Positions 35,330 to 43,979 of a stretch of DNA of 64,000 nt are shown in pieces. Position 1 is the first letter of the stretch, and each line of letters starts with the position of its first letter. The notes below the pieces were generated by a model. The model searched no databases. It had not been told where the DNA came from and saw only the letters and a program-made list of their open reading frames with translations. Position numbers and translations under genes: made by a program. Source of the DNA: a bacterium (GTDB taxonomy: Bacteria; CAIWAD01); contig JAUIFJ010000001.1 of assembly GCA_030429345.1 (NCBI GenBank), positions 1 to 64,000 of the forward strand, read 5' to 3'.

Positions 35330-38300
35330 AGATCAGCGATTTCGCGCTGGGCAACAAGCCGGCCGTATACGTCCTGGTCATGATCGCCGTCCTGGCGGGC
35401 GTGACGAGCTACCTGCGCCTGCCGCGGGAAGCCTCGCCCGATGTCCAGGTGCCCTTCGTGATCGTGACGACCGTCTACCCCGGCACCAGCCCGGCGGACA
35501 TGGAGTTCCTGATCACCAACAAGATCGAGAAGGAACTGACCGACATCGACAACATCGTCGAGATGCTGAGCATGAGCTCCGAGGGCATCTCGAGCATCAC
35601 CCTCGAATTCGACCCCGAGGAGGATGTAGACGACATGCTGAACAAGGTCCGCGAGAAGGTGGACCTGGCCAAGCCCGAACTGCCCGACGACGCCGAGGAT
35701 CCGGTGATCTCGGAGATCAATTTCGGCGCCATGCCGATCGTGCTGGTCAATATTTCCGGCGACTACGACCTGGTGCGCCTCAAGGATGTGGCCGAGAAGG
35801 TGCAGGATCGTCTGGAAAACATTCCCGGCGTGCTTGAAGTAGGCCTTTCCGGCGGTCTCGAGCGTGAAGTGCAGGTCAACGTGGATCCCGACCGCCTGCA
35901 GTACTACCGCGTCGGCCTGATGGATGTCCAGAACGCGATCCTCAACGAGAACATCAACATTCCCGGCGGCACGCTCAAGCTGGGCGACTACAGCTACCTG
36001 TTGCGCGTGCCCGGCGAGATCGAGGACCCGGCGGAGATCAAGGACTTCGTCGTCAAGGCCGACGACCATTTCCCCGTATACATCCGCGACGTGGCCGAGG
36101 TCGACTACACCTTCAAGGACGCATCCAACCTGGCGCGCATGGACGGTCTGGATTGCATCACGCTTTCCGTCAGCAAGCGCAGCGGCGAGAACATCATCCG
36201 CATCGTGGAAGAGACGAAGCGCATCGTAGACGAGATGCTGCCCGCCCTGCCGCCGACGACACGGGTCGCGTACACGAGCGACATGTCCAAGGACATCGCC
36301 ATGATGGTCGCCGAGCTGGAGAACGGCATCCTGACCGGCCTGGTGCTGGTCGTGCTGGTGCTCTTCCTCTTCCTGGGCTTCCGCACCAGCCTCTTCGTCG
36401 CCGTGGCGATTCCCTTGTCGATGCTGATCAGTTTCTTCGTGCTCGACCTGATGGGCTACACGCTGAACATGGTCGTGCTCTTCAGCCTGATCCTGGCGCT
36501 GGGCATGCTCGTGGACAACGCGATCGTGATCGTCGAGAACATCTACCGCTTCCGCGAAGAGGGTCTGGGTCCTTTCACGGCCGCCTACAAGGGCGTGAGA
36601 GAAGTCGGCTGGGCCGTGACCGCCTCGACGGCGACCACCCTCTGCGCCTTCTACCCGATGATCTTCTGGCCCGGCATCATGGGCGAGTTCATGTCCTACC
36701 TGCCGGTCACGCTGATCATCACCCTGGCCAGTTCGCTCTTCGTCGGACTGGTGATCAACCCAGTCTTCTGCGCCACGCTGATGAAGGTCAGCAAGGATCG
36801 CCAGGGCCGGAAGAACTACGAGAACAGCCGCTTCGTCAGCACCTACCGCCGCAGCCTGGAATGGGCGCTGAATCACCGAGTGACCGTCCTGGCCTTGTCC
36901 TTCGGCGCGCTCTTCCTTGCCATCGGCGTATACGCCAACTTCGGCGCCGGCGTCGAGTTCTTCCCCTCCGTCGACCCGAAGAAGGTCTTCGTGGACTACG
37001 AACTGCCGTCCGGAAACCGGCTGGAGAACACGAACGGCTACGTGTCGGTCATCGAGGACTCGCTGCCGAATTTCGCCAACATCGAGACCTTTGTCGCACA
37101 GGTCGGCGTGTCCACGGGCGACTTCGACATGGGCGCCGGCGGTGGCGGCCCGGCGCACAAGGCGCGCATCTACATCGACATGGTGGACCGCGAGTTCCGC
37201 CAGGGCAGCACCTGGGAAACCCTGGACGAGATCCGCACCGCCATCGGAGAGGTCAGCGGCGCGACCGTGGTCGTCAAGGAAATGGAAGAGGGGCCCCCGA
37301 CGGGCAAGCCGGTCAACATCGAGATCAAGGGCGAGGACTTCGTCACCCTGGGCCGGATCGCCGAGGAGGTGAAGCACATCGTCGAGACCGTGCCCGGCGT
37401 GATCAACCTGCAGGACAACTTCGACGAAGGCCGCCCGGAAATCCAGGTGCTGATCGATCGCCAGAAGGCCGCCTGGCTGGGAGTGAACACGGGCATGGTC
37501 GGCAGCCTGGTCCGCACGGCCATGAACGGCAGCGAGACCGGCAGCTACCGCGTCGGCGAGGACGAGTTCGACATTACGGTCCGGCTGGACGAGAAGCACC
37601 GGCAGAGTGTAGAGGACATTTCCCAGCTGCGCTTCAACGACGAGGGCGACCTGATTCCGCTGTCCTCCTTCGCCAAGGTGCGTGTAGACAACGGCTACGG
37701 CGGCATCAATCACATCGACCGGGACCGCGTGGTCACGGTCAGCTCGGATGTGGATGTAGACAACTACAACGAGAACGCCGTGCTCGAAGAGGTGAAGTCG
37801 CGCCTGGCCGGTTTCGACCTGCCGCTGGGCTACACCATCGGCTACACCGGAGCGAGCAAGGAGCAGAAGGAGGCCGAGGAGTTCCTGGGCGGAGCCTTCC
37901 TGACCGCGCTGCTCTCGATCGGCCTGGTGCTGGTGCTGCAGTTCCGCAGCGTGATCACTCCCATTGTGATCATCTTCAGCGTGCTGCTCTCGCTGGTCGG
38001 CGTCTTCTGGGGCCTGGTGATCATGCAGATGCCCTTCGGCATCATCATGACCGGTGTCGGCGTGATCAGCCTGGCCGGCGTGGTGGTCAACAACGCCATC
38101 GTGCTGATGGACTACACCATACAGCTCCGCGATCGCGGCATGACCAAGCGCGAGGCCCTGCTCAAGGCGGGTGTCACACGCCTGCGCCCGGTGCTGCTGA
38201 CCGCTGTGACCACCGTGCTCGGCCTGATCCCGATGGCTACGGGCGTCAGTTTCGACTTCCGCAATTTCGAGCTGATCATCGGCAGCGACAGTTCGCAGTG

Positions 38301-38490
38301 GTGGGGATCGATGGCGGTGGCCGTGATCTTCGGCCTGGTGGTCGCCACCCTGCTGACACTGATCGTCGTGCCCTCGATCTACAGCCTGATCGACGACATC
38401 AGCCACTGGTTCCAGCGGGTCTTCGCGCGCTGGATCAACACGGAAGTGGAGCAGCCGCTTCCGGCCTCCGCGGAGACTGCCGGCGACTGA
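35326..38490 (+). CDS. RND multidrug/metabolite efflux pump (AcrB/HAE1-like)
   Basis: The 1054-residue inner-membrane pump has twelve predicted membrane segments in two halves. The first is near residue 15 (AVYVLVMIAVLAGVTSYLRLPREA), with ILTGLVLVVLVLFLFLGFRTS and an LALGMLVDNAIVIVENIYRF helix carrying the charged relay region. The second half repeats this (ALLSIGLVLVLQFRSVITPIVIIF; GVVVNNAIVLMDYTIQL). Large periplasmic porter domains lie between. The substrate is unknown. It is the last gene of the TetR operon and is followed by a strong terminator. Confidence 0.95.
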   Translation: MKISDFALGNKPAVYVLVMIAVLAGVTSYLRLPREASPDVQVPFVIVTTVYPGTSPADMEFLITNKIEKELTDIDNIVEMLSMSSEGISSITLEFDPEEDVDDMLNKVREKVDLAKPELPDDAEDPVISEINFGAMPIVLVNISGDYDLVRLKDVAEKVQDRLENIPGVLEVGLSGGLEREVQVNVDPDRLQYYRVGLMDVQNAILNENINIPGGTLKLGDYSYLLRVPGEIEDPAEIKDFVVKADDHFPVYIRDVAEVDYTFKDASNLARMDGLDCITLSVSKRSGENIIRIVEETKRIVDEMLPALPPTTRVAYTSDMSKDIAMMVAELENGILTGLVLVVLVLFLFLGFRTSLFVAVAIPLSMLISFFVLDLMGYTLNMVVLFSLILALGMLVDNAIVIVENIYRFREEGLGPFTAAYKGVREVGWAVTASTATTLCAFYPMIFWPGIMGEFMSYLPVTLIITLASSLFVGLVINPVFCATLMKVSKDRQGRKNYENSRFVSTYRRSLEWALNHRVTVLALSFGALFLAIGVYANFGAGVEFFPSVDPKKVFVDYELPSGNRLENTNGYVSVIEDSLPNFANIETFVAQVGVSTGDFDMGAGGGGPAHKARIYIDMVDREFRQGSTWETLDEIRTAIGEVSGATVVVKEMEEGPPTGKPVNIEIKGEDFVTLGRIAEEVKHIVETVPGVINLQDNFDEGRPEIQVLIDRQKAAWLGVNTGMVGSLVRTAMNGSETGSYRVGEDEFDITVRLDEKHRQSVEDISQLRFNDEGDLIPLSSFAKVRVDNGYGGINHIDRDRVVTVSSDVDVDNYNENAVLEEVKSRLAGFDLPLGYTIGYTGASKEQKEAEEFLGGAFLTALLSIGLVLVLQFRSVITPIVIIFSVLLSLVGVFWGLVIMQMPFGIIMTGVGVISLAGVVVNNAIVLMDYTIQLRDRGMTKREALLKAGVTRLRPVLLTAVTTVLGLIPMATGVSFDFRNFELIIGSDSSQWWGSMAVAVIFGLVVATLLTLIVVPSIYSLIDDISHWFQRVFARWINTEVEQPLPASAETAGD

Positions 38491-38511
38491 TTCACCTTCT
38501 GCATCACAAAT

Positions 38512-38550
38512 GAAACGGGGCGGCTTCGCGTGAAGTCGCCCCGTTTTTGT
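38512..38550 (+). terminator. Intrinsic terminator between the efflux operon and a convergent gene
   Basis: AAACGGGGCGGCTTC pairs with GAAGTCGCCCCGTTT across a GCGT loop, and TTTTTGTT follows. The minus strand also reads TTTCATTT after the stem, so it may work in both directions. Confidence 0.9.
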
Positions 38551-38568
38551 TCATGTCCTGGGTGGGGA

Positions 38569-39459
38569 CTATTTCACGAGCGTTAGCGCCCGCATCCGAA
38601 CGGCTCCCAGCGCCTCCAGTCGGACCAGGTATACACCGCTGGCCAGATGGCCCGCCTTGAACAGCACTTCGTGATCGCCAGCCGGACGATAGCCTTCGGC
38701 CAGGCGCTGCACAAGACGGCCTTGAAGATTGTATACCGCAAGCTCCACGCTCCCCGGACGGGCCAGGCTGTATCCCAGGCGGGTCGACGGATTGAAGGGG
38801 TTCGGCCGGGGAGCGGCCAGCACGAGGCTTTCCGGCCGGCGCGCCTGCTCGTCTACATCCACCGAAAAGCCTTCCAGGTCGACGACGCCATTGGTCATGC
38901 TAACGATGAAGGTGACCTGGTCCATGTCCGCCAGGAAGCCGCCATACTCCAGCGACAGGGAAGACTCGTCGCGGGCTGTGATTTCCAGGCCCGTCGGCAG
39001 GCCGATCAGTTTGTGCTCCGCCTCGACGGCCCCCAGGATCTCCTCGATGTCGAGGCTGTCGCCGATCTCCGGCAGGACCAGGGTGTCCGCGCGGTAGACG
39101 AAGAAGAATCCGCCTGTGACACCTGCCGGGCTGCCGAGGTTGAATCCCTCGGGCGCTGTCAGGAACATGCCCAGGGCGTCCAGCGTGGTGTCCGGGTTGA
39201 CCACCACGCTGGCCCAGAACAGCGTCTCGCCGGCCCCGGTGGAATCCGGGAACAGTGCACCCCCGACTCCCTGCAGGTCTTCTGGCGAAAAGTCGCTGGT
39301 GTCGATCATTCCCTCCGCGGCGAATGTGCCGCTGAAGCTTCCAAAGGGAAACTGCTGGTAATCGCAGGTCGTGGCACCCTGGAGGAAAACCGTGCTTTCC
39401 TGGGCATGAAGCGTCTGGCCGACAAAGAGCAGACTGAGAAAGAGAAGCAAGCGGGGCAT
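38569..39459 (-). CDS. Secreted protein with FlgD-like C-terminal sorting domain
   Basis: The 296-residue product has a signal peptide (MPRLLLFLSLLFVGQTLHA) and a beta-rich domain (residues about 25-215). The C-terminal FlgD-like Ig domain starts at APRPNPFNPSTRLGYSLARPGSVELAVYNLQGRLV and ends ASGVYLVRLEALGAVRMRALTLVK. That ending is the hallmark of surface or secreted proteins in FCB-related lineages. The N-terminal part was not recognised. The start at 39459 was chosen for its signal peptide. A 12-bp repeat array lies 126 bases upstream. Confidence 0.8.
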   Translation of the reverse strand: MPRLLLFLSLLFVGQTLHAQESTVFLQGATTCDYQQFPFGSFSGTFAAEGMIDTSDFSPEDLQGVGGALFPDSTGAGETLFWASVVVNPDTTLDALGMFLTAPEGFNLGSPAGVTGGFFFVYRADTLVLPEIGDSLDIEEILGAVEAEHKLIGLPTGLEITARDESSLSLEYGGFLADMDQVTFIVSMTNGVVDLEGFSVDVDEQARRPESLVLAAPRPNPFNPSTRLGYSLARPGSVELAVYNLQGRLVQRLAEGYRPAGDHEVLFKAGHLASGVYLVRLEALGAVRMRALTLVK

Positions 39460-39585
39460 GGAGGTTCCTGTTGTATGGAAATGTGCCCGCGAAGGGTATC
39501 GAAGCCGGAAGGGAATGGCAAGCGGGGAAGTAGGCAAGTGGATCTCTATGGGGAAGCTGGTGGGCGTCCCTCAAGGATGGTGCCA

Positions 39586-39872
39586 AGCACCGTCCCTGGC
39601 ACCGTCCCTGGCACCGTGCCTGGCACCGTCCTTGGCACCGTCCTTGGCACCGTCCTTGGCACCGTCCTTGGCACCGTCCCTGGCACCGTCCTTGGCACCG
39701 TCCTTGGCACCGTCCCTGGCACCGTCCCTGGCACCGTCCTTGGCACCGTCCTTGGCACCGTCCTTGGCACCGTCCTTGGCACCGTCCCTGGCACCGTCCT
39801 TGGCACCGTCCTTGGCACCGTCCCTGGCACCGTCCCTGGCACCGTCCTTGGCACCGTCCTTGGCGCCGTCCA
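39586..39872. repeat. 12-bp tandem repeat array A with 108-bp higher-order period
   Basis: About 24 head-to-tail copies of a 12-mer, GGCACCGTCC(C/T)T in the plus direction. One base position alternates between C and T. The variants follow the order T-T-T-T-C-T-T-C-C twice over (nine units, 108 bp), preceded by three C-type units and followed by two T-type units. One unit has GTGCC and the last reads GGCGCCGTCC. The 12-bp length keeps all six frames free of stops, so the ORFs through it are not evidence of coding. Array B (53690-54001) is the same family on the opposite strand. Confidence 0.95.
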
Positions 39873-40012
39873 TCAACCATACGGCAGGAAATGCCCTCCC
39901 GGCGGAGAGCAGCGGCCAGAATTACCCCGACGCTTCTCTTCTCGATCGAAGCCCGAACCCACATTATCAAGCACTTAACTCCCTGAAGAAGTTCTGAACT
40001 CCTGCATTCCCG

Positions 40013-40029
40013 CTGGCACGCCTCTTGCC
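40013..40029 (+). promoter_or_regulatory. Sigma-54 (RpoN) promoter
   Basis: TGGCACG at 40014-40020 and TTGC at 40025-40028 match the -24/-12 consensus (TGGCAC-N5-TTGC), with exactly 12 bases between the invariant GG and GC. Transcription would start near 40040, leaving a short leader with AGGAAGGA before the ATG at 40068. No sigma-54 activator gene is in the window. Confidence 0.65.
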
Positions 40030-40067
40030 ATTTATTCGGCGGAATGCTGTGAGGAAGGACTCTTGTG

Positions 40068-41513
40068 ATGACCCGAATTCTGTTGGCCGCGCTTTTGGCC
40101 TGTTCAACGCACTTGCCGGCGCGCGAACGCCTGCTCAACGACCCCATCTTCCTGGTCGACCTGCAGGCACAGCGCCTGGAGCTCGGAGGCCAAGGCTCCT
40201 ATTACAGTATAGACGAGCTGAGTACCCGCTTGGAAACGGCCAGCGGCATCAGCTACGGACTCAACGAATCCCTGCATTTCACCTTCTCGATCCCCTGGTA
40301 CTCGGAGGCCTTCGATCAGGAATCCAAGGCAGGCCAGGGCGACTTCGCCGCCTCGCTCACCTGGCACAGGCCCTGGTTCGGCAGCGAACGCTGGCGTTGG
40401 GGACTGCGCGAGACTTTGCGCTTTCCCACCGGCTATCGCGAGGAACTGGAAGGCTTCTCTTCCTTCACCAGCGGATCCACGCGCAGCGAAAGCCTGCTGC
40501 TGGTCGAACTGCGCGAACGGCGCTTCGTGATCGATGGACACCTGGGCTTTTCGCTCGACGATCGCAGGGAAGAGGTCCGCAACATCTGGGGCATCGGCCT
40601 GCGACAGGAACTGATCGGCGAATGGCTGATGATGGAAATGGAGATCGGCCAGGAGCTGGACCTGAAGAACAAGGACTACGACTACCAGTTCTACGCCGGC
40701 GCCCGCAGCCGTTTGCCCTTCGGCATCACACTCAAGTTCGGCGCTGAGCACCGCCTCTTCGACGGCGAGGACTCCTTCGGCGTATACGGAGGCCTGGGCT
40801 GGCACTTCCAGCCGTCGATCCCGGTCCGCGTGACACACCGGCACCTGCGCGAGAGTATGCGCGCGACCCTGGAGCGGAAGAACTCGACTCCCAGCCTGAG
40901 CCTTGAACCTGGATTCGGCGGCGCCGGAGACGAAAGCGCCATGAACCTCCCCCGGCAGCTGATCCGCGTGGCCGTCCTGCCCTTCGCGGACACCGGCGGA
41001 CACCCTGTATCACAGGATCTCTGGGAGCGCTGCCTGGAGCACTTCGAAAGCGACAGCAGCCTGAGCGTCGTGCCTGCGAGGGACCTGGAGCGCGCCATGA
41101 TCGAGGAGGGCGTCCGCGACCGTATACCGAACGAGCAGGAGGCCCTGCGGATCGCGGATCGCCTGCTGGCGGATTTCGTGGTCAGCGGGCGCATCCTGGA
41201 CAGCGAACCCGCCGAGCGCTCGGGCCTGGACCTGAGTCCGCTCCTGAGCCGGACACATTTCGAAAGCCGCTTGAGCGCCCTGGTCAACCTGGTGCAGGTC
41301 GGCGACGGCCGCGTGCTCTTCAAGGGCCGCATCGGCAGCAGCGCGCGCAGCGAGGCGAGCACGACCCTCTTCCATGCACGGGCGCACCATCGGGACACGC
41401 TCTTCCGCGCCACTCACCGCCAGCGGCTCTTGGAGAAAACCCTGGACGACTGGGCCGGACGCGCCCTGGACGAGCTGTTCTACGAATACAGCGAGCAACT
41501 GGTGGTCAAGTAA
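40068..41513 (+). CDS. Outer-membrane beta-barrel fused to a CsgG/TolB-like domain
   Basis: The 481-residue product has a signal peptide (MTRILLAALLACSTHLPA). Residues about 40-255 alternate like amphipathic barrel strands (SGISYGLNESLHFTFSIPWYSE, GDFAASLTWHRPWFGSERWRWGLRETLRFP, YQFYAGARSRLPFGITLKFGAEHRLFD). After a linker, residues 298-481 resemble the CsgG/TolB N-terminal fold (IRVAVLPFADTGG..., SLSVVPARDLERAMIEEG, ADRLLADFVVSGRIL...). The combination is unfamiliar to me. ATG 40068 was preferred to GTG 40065. A sigma-54 promoter lies upstream, and the TAA overlaps the next gene's ATG. Confidence 0.65.
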   Translation: MTRILLAALLACSTHLPARERLLNDPIFLVDLQAQRLELGGQGSYYSIDELSTRLETASGISYGLNESLHFTFSIPWYSEAFDQESKAGQGDFAASLTWHRPWFGSERWRWGLRETLRFPTGYREELEGFSSFTSGSTRSESLLLVELRERRFVIDGHLGFSLDDRREEVRNIWGIGLRQELIGEWLMMEMEIGQELDLKNKDYDYQFYAGARSRLPFGITLKFGAEHRLFDGEDSFGVYGGLGWHFQPSIPVRVTHRHLRESMRATLERKNSTPSLSLEPGFGGAGDESAMNLPRQLIRVAVLPFADTGGHPVSQDLWERCLEHFESDSSLSVVPARDLERAMIEEGVRDRIPNEQEALRIADRLLADFVVSGRILDSEPAERSGLDLSPLLSRTHFESRLSALVNLVQVGDGRVLFKGRIGSSARSEASTTLFHARAHHRDTLFRATHRQRLLEKTLDDWAGRALDELFYEYSEQLVVK

Positions 41514-43057
41514 TGAACTCCTCTCACGCCCATGCGCTGGCGCACCGGCTGGCGAGCTTCAGCCTGCTCCTGCTGGCCCTGTTGTCCTGTGCCCGCCTGC
41601 CGACGGAAAGCGACAACCTGCCCCCGGTCATTGTCAGCCTCAACCGCAGCGAGACCATTGTGAATGCGGGCAGCGAAATCCTCTTCACCGCCATCACGCG
41701 GGATCCGGACGGGGACAGCACGAGCACCCGCTGGGAAATCAACCGCGGCCAGTTCCTGAGCGTGGGCACGGATAGCGCCCTCTGGAAGAGCCCGGACTCC
41801 ACCAGCTATGTCCGTCTGATCTTTACAGTCGAGGATGCCCTCAACCAGGTCGAATCGGACACGAGCTTTTTCTGGGTCGAGAACCGCGCGCCGGTTTTCA
41901 CGCAGTTGGGACAGGAAAGCCTGAATGTGCTCAACGGCAACACGATCAGTCTCTGGGCGGAAGCGATCGATCCCGATTCGCAGCAGGTGGAGCTGCAGTG
42001 GCAGACACCCTTTGGCAGCCTGCAGCAGTCGAGCGGGGATTCCGTCCGCTGGACGGCGCCGGACAGCACCGTGCGCGCCTGGATCGCGGTGATTGCCCAG
42101 GACCAGTACGGCATCGAGACCACGGATACCTTGTTTGCGCAAGTCTATTCGGAAATCGGCTGCGTCTGGGTCATCGACCAGGGGAACGCCGAAGTGGTCA
42201 AGCTGAGCGCCGCCGGCGACGAGCTGCTTCGCATCGGTGGATTGGGCGATCCAATGGATCTGGACATTGATCCGGAAAACCGCCGGCTCTGGGTCTGCCA
42301 GGGCACGCCTCCGGTTCTCAAGGCCTTTGACCTGCAGGGCAACGAACTCTTCAGCCGCGAGGATCTCTTCAGCCATCCGGTTCGACTGCGATCGTGGTAT
42401 CGCAACGGAAGCGTCTTCGTGCTGGATGATGACAGCGCCCAGGTCGTCGAGGTGGCCTTCTCCGGGAATTCCGTCCGCAGACGCCTGGAGGGATTCGGGG
42501 ATCCGCTGTCCTTCGACCTGCACCAGAGAACCGGGAAGATCTGGGTCTGCGATCCCGGCGCCTACTCGGTCTGGCAGATTGATCCAGCCTTCGAGGGCAA
42601 TGTCAGCGGCGCGGATACCCTGAGCGCCGTCAGTCGGCACGGAGGCTTCCACTATCCCGTCGACGTGAGCGTCGAGGACAGCACGGGCGCCAGCTGGGTG
42701 GTGGACAAGGAACTGGGACTGCTGGTCCGCTACGGGGAAAGCGGCGAGGACAGCCTGATCGTTCCGGGCTTCAGCAATCCGGTGGCCATCGACGCGGCCT
42801 GGAGCGAAGGCCTGGTCTGGGTGCTGGATCGCGCCCTGGTCGGGCGGGCGGTGCGCCTCTTCTACAGCCAGCTGCAGGCGGAGGCCGACGACATCAGTTT
42901 CCCTAAAGCTCTGGCATACAATCGGCTGGATGATCATTGCTGGGTGCTCGATTCGGAGCGCAACCGGCTGTTGAAACTGAATCCGGATGGCGCGGTGGTC
43001 GGCTCCTGGACGGACTTCTATTTTCCGTCAAGACTGGTGATCAACTCCGGATATTAG
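41513..43057 (+). CDS. Lipoprotein with Ig-like domains and an NHL-type beta-propeller
   Basis: The 514-residue product has a lipobox (LLALLSC, Cys26). Two Ig/cadherin-like domains follow (residues about 35-215; DSTSTRWEINRGQFLSVGTDSALWKSPDSTSYVRLIFTVEDALNQ and a second like it). Six or more propeller blades end the protein, each with a WV-D pattern (GCVWVIDQGNAEVVKLSAAGDELL, RLWVCQGTPPVLKAFDLQGNELF, ASWVVDKELGLLVRYG, HCWVLDSERNRLLKL). It is probably attached to the outer membrane and partners the barrel/CsgG-like protein, whose stop it overlaps (TAATG). Confidence 0.8.
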   Translation: MNSSHAHALAHRLASFSLLLLALLSCARLPTESDNLPPVIVSLNRSETIVNAGSEILFTAITRDPDGDSTSTRWEINRGQFLSVGTDSALWKSPDSTSYVRLIFTVEDALNQVESDTSFFWVENRAPVFTQLGQESLNVLNGNTISLWAEAIDPDSQQVELQWQTPFGSLQQSSGDSVRWTAPDSTVRAWIAVIAQDQYGIETTDTLFAQVYSEIGCVWVIDQGNAEVVKLSAAGDELLRIGGLGDPMDLDIDPENRRLWVCQGTPPVLKAFDLQGNELFSREDLFSHPVRLRSWYRNGSVFVLDDDSAQVVEVAFSGNSVRRRLEGFGDPLSFDLHQRTGKIWVCDPGAYSVWQIDPAFEGNVSGADTLSAVSRHGGFHYPVDVSVEDSTGASWVVDKELGLLVRYGESGEDSLIVPGFSNPVAIDAAWSEGLVWVLDRALVGRAVRLFYSQLQAEADDISFPKALAYNRLDDHCWVLDSERNRLLKLNPDGAVVGSWTDFYFPSRLVINSGY

Positions 43058-43274
43058 CCATCTATGATTTAGTGTGTTTTTGTAGCAAGTCGAACAATTT
43101 TTACAGTATAGTTTAGTTCTTGCCTCATCGGTAGCATGGGGGATCTCCACCACTCCGGCTGGCGATCTTGCCGCCTTTCTGCAACCTTCTGGAAATGATG
43201 GAAGCCCAAGTCGCGCCTTCCATGAGTCGATACTTCCGGAAACCGACCCCGTCCGAAGGCAAAGGGAAGACCAT

Positions 43275-43979
43275 ATGAGCAGTTCACTGGTTCAGACCAT
43301 GAAACCACTGGTTCCATCCTTTCTGAGACGCTTTGTCCGCAAGGCACAGGAACGACACATCTTCTTCGAAGCCTATCGCGAGTATCTGGATCTGGATCCG
43401 ACGCTGATGCCAAGTGAGGAGTTGCTCAACCGCCTGGTAGAAGGCTGGGGGAACCAGGGCTTCTCCGCCTGGTCCGACTATCTGCACGCCTGCCTGGCGG
43501 CCCTGGCCGAAAGCCCGGGAGCGGTCGTCGAGTGCGGTTCCGGCCTCTCCACCGTCCTGATGGGCGCGCGCGCGCAGCGTCTGGGCAAGGAGGTGGTCGC
43601 CCTGGAACACCACCACAAATGGTTCCCGCGCATGCAGTATCGCCTGCGCAAGCTGGGCATTACAGGCGCGCGAGTGGCGCACGCTCCCTTGAAATCCTAC
43701 GATGGCTTCGACTGGTACGATGTCCGACAGACCAACCTTCCGGGGCAGATTCATGTGGTGATCTGCGATGGTCCGCCCTCGAAAACCCGCGGCGGTCGAG
43801 TAGGCATGCTTCCCGTACTGCGCGACAGGCTGGCGCCGACCTGCCGCATCCTCATGGACGACGCGGCCCGGGAGGAAGAGCAGGCGATCATGGATCTATG
43901 GGCCAGGGACTTCGGCCTGATCCAGATTCCCCACGAAGGAGACAAACCCTGGGCGGAAATGCGCTTCGCCACCTCCTAG
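43275..43979 (+). CDS. Class I SAM-dependent methyltransferase-like protein
   Basis: The 234-residue product has the SAM-binding loop VVECGSGLSTVLMG, an acidic strand end EVVALEHHHKWF, and IHVVICDGPPSKTRGGRVGMLPVL in the motif IV position. This is a pattern seen in small class I methyltransferases of unknown target. No membrane segment is visible. Its TAG overlaps the stop of the convergent DUF4105 gene within a CTAG palindrome. The 217 bases before it contain no gene. Confidence 0.7.
   Translation: MSSSLVQTMKPLVPSFLRRFVRKAQERHIFFEAYREYLDLDPTLMPSEELLNRLVEGWGNQGFSAWSDYLHACLAALAESPGAVVECGSGLSTVLMGARAQRLGKEVVALEHHHKWFPRMQYRLRKLGITGARVAHAPLKSYDGFDWYDVRQTNLPGQIHVVICDGPPSKTRGGRVGMLPVLRDRLAPTCRILMDDAAREEEQAIMDLWARDFGLIQIPHEGDKPWAEMRFATS

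Noticed and set aside
35149-38406. 1085-residue open frame antisense to the RND pump gene
   Set aside because: Composition (His/Asp/Val-rich) is that of a GC-rich gene read backwards; the sense frame is a clear AcrB homologue.
39586-39872. Sigma-54-like TGGCAC words inside array A
   Set aside because: The required GC falls 13, not 12, bases after GG, so the units do not match the -24/-12 spacing.
39546-39876. Long repetitive ORFs through array A ([15 protein letters not shown] and SLAP repeats) in several frames
   Set aside because: A 12-bp repeat without stop codons is open in every frame; no ribosome site, signal or family similarity supports translation.
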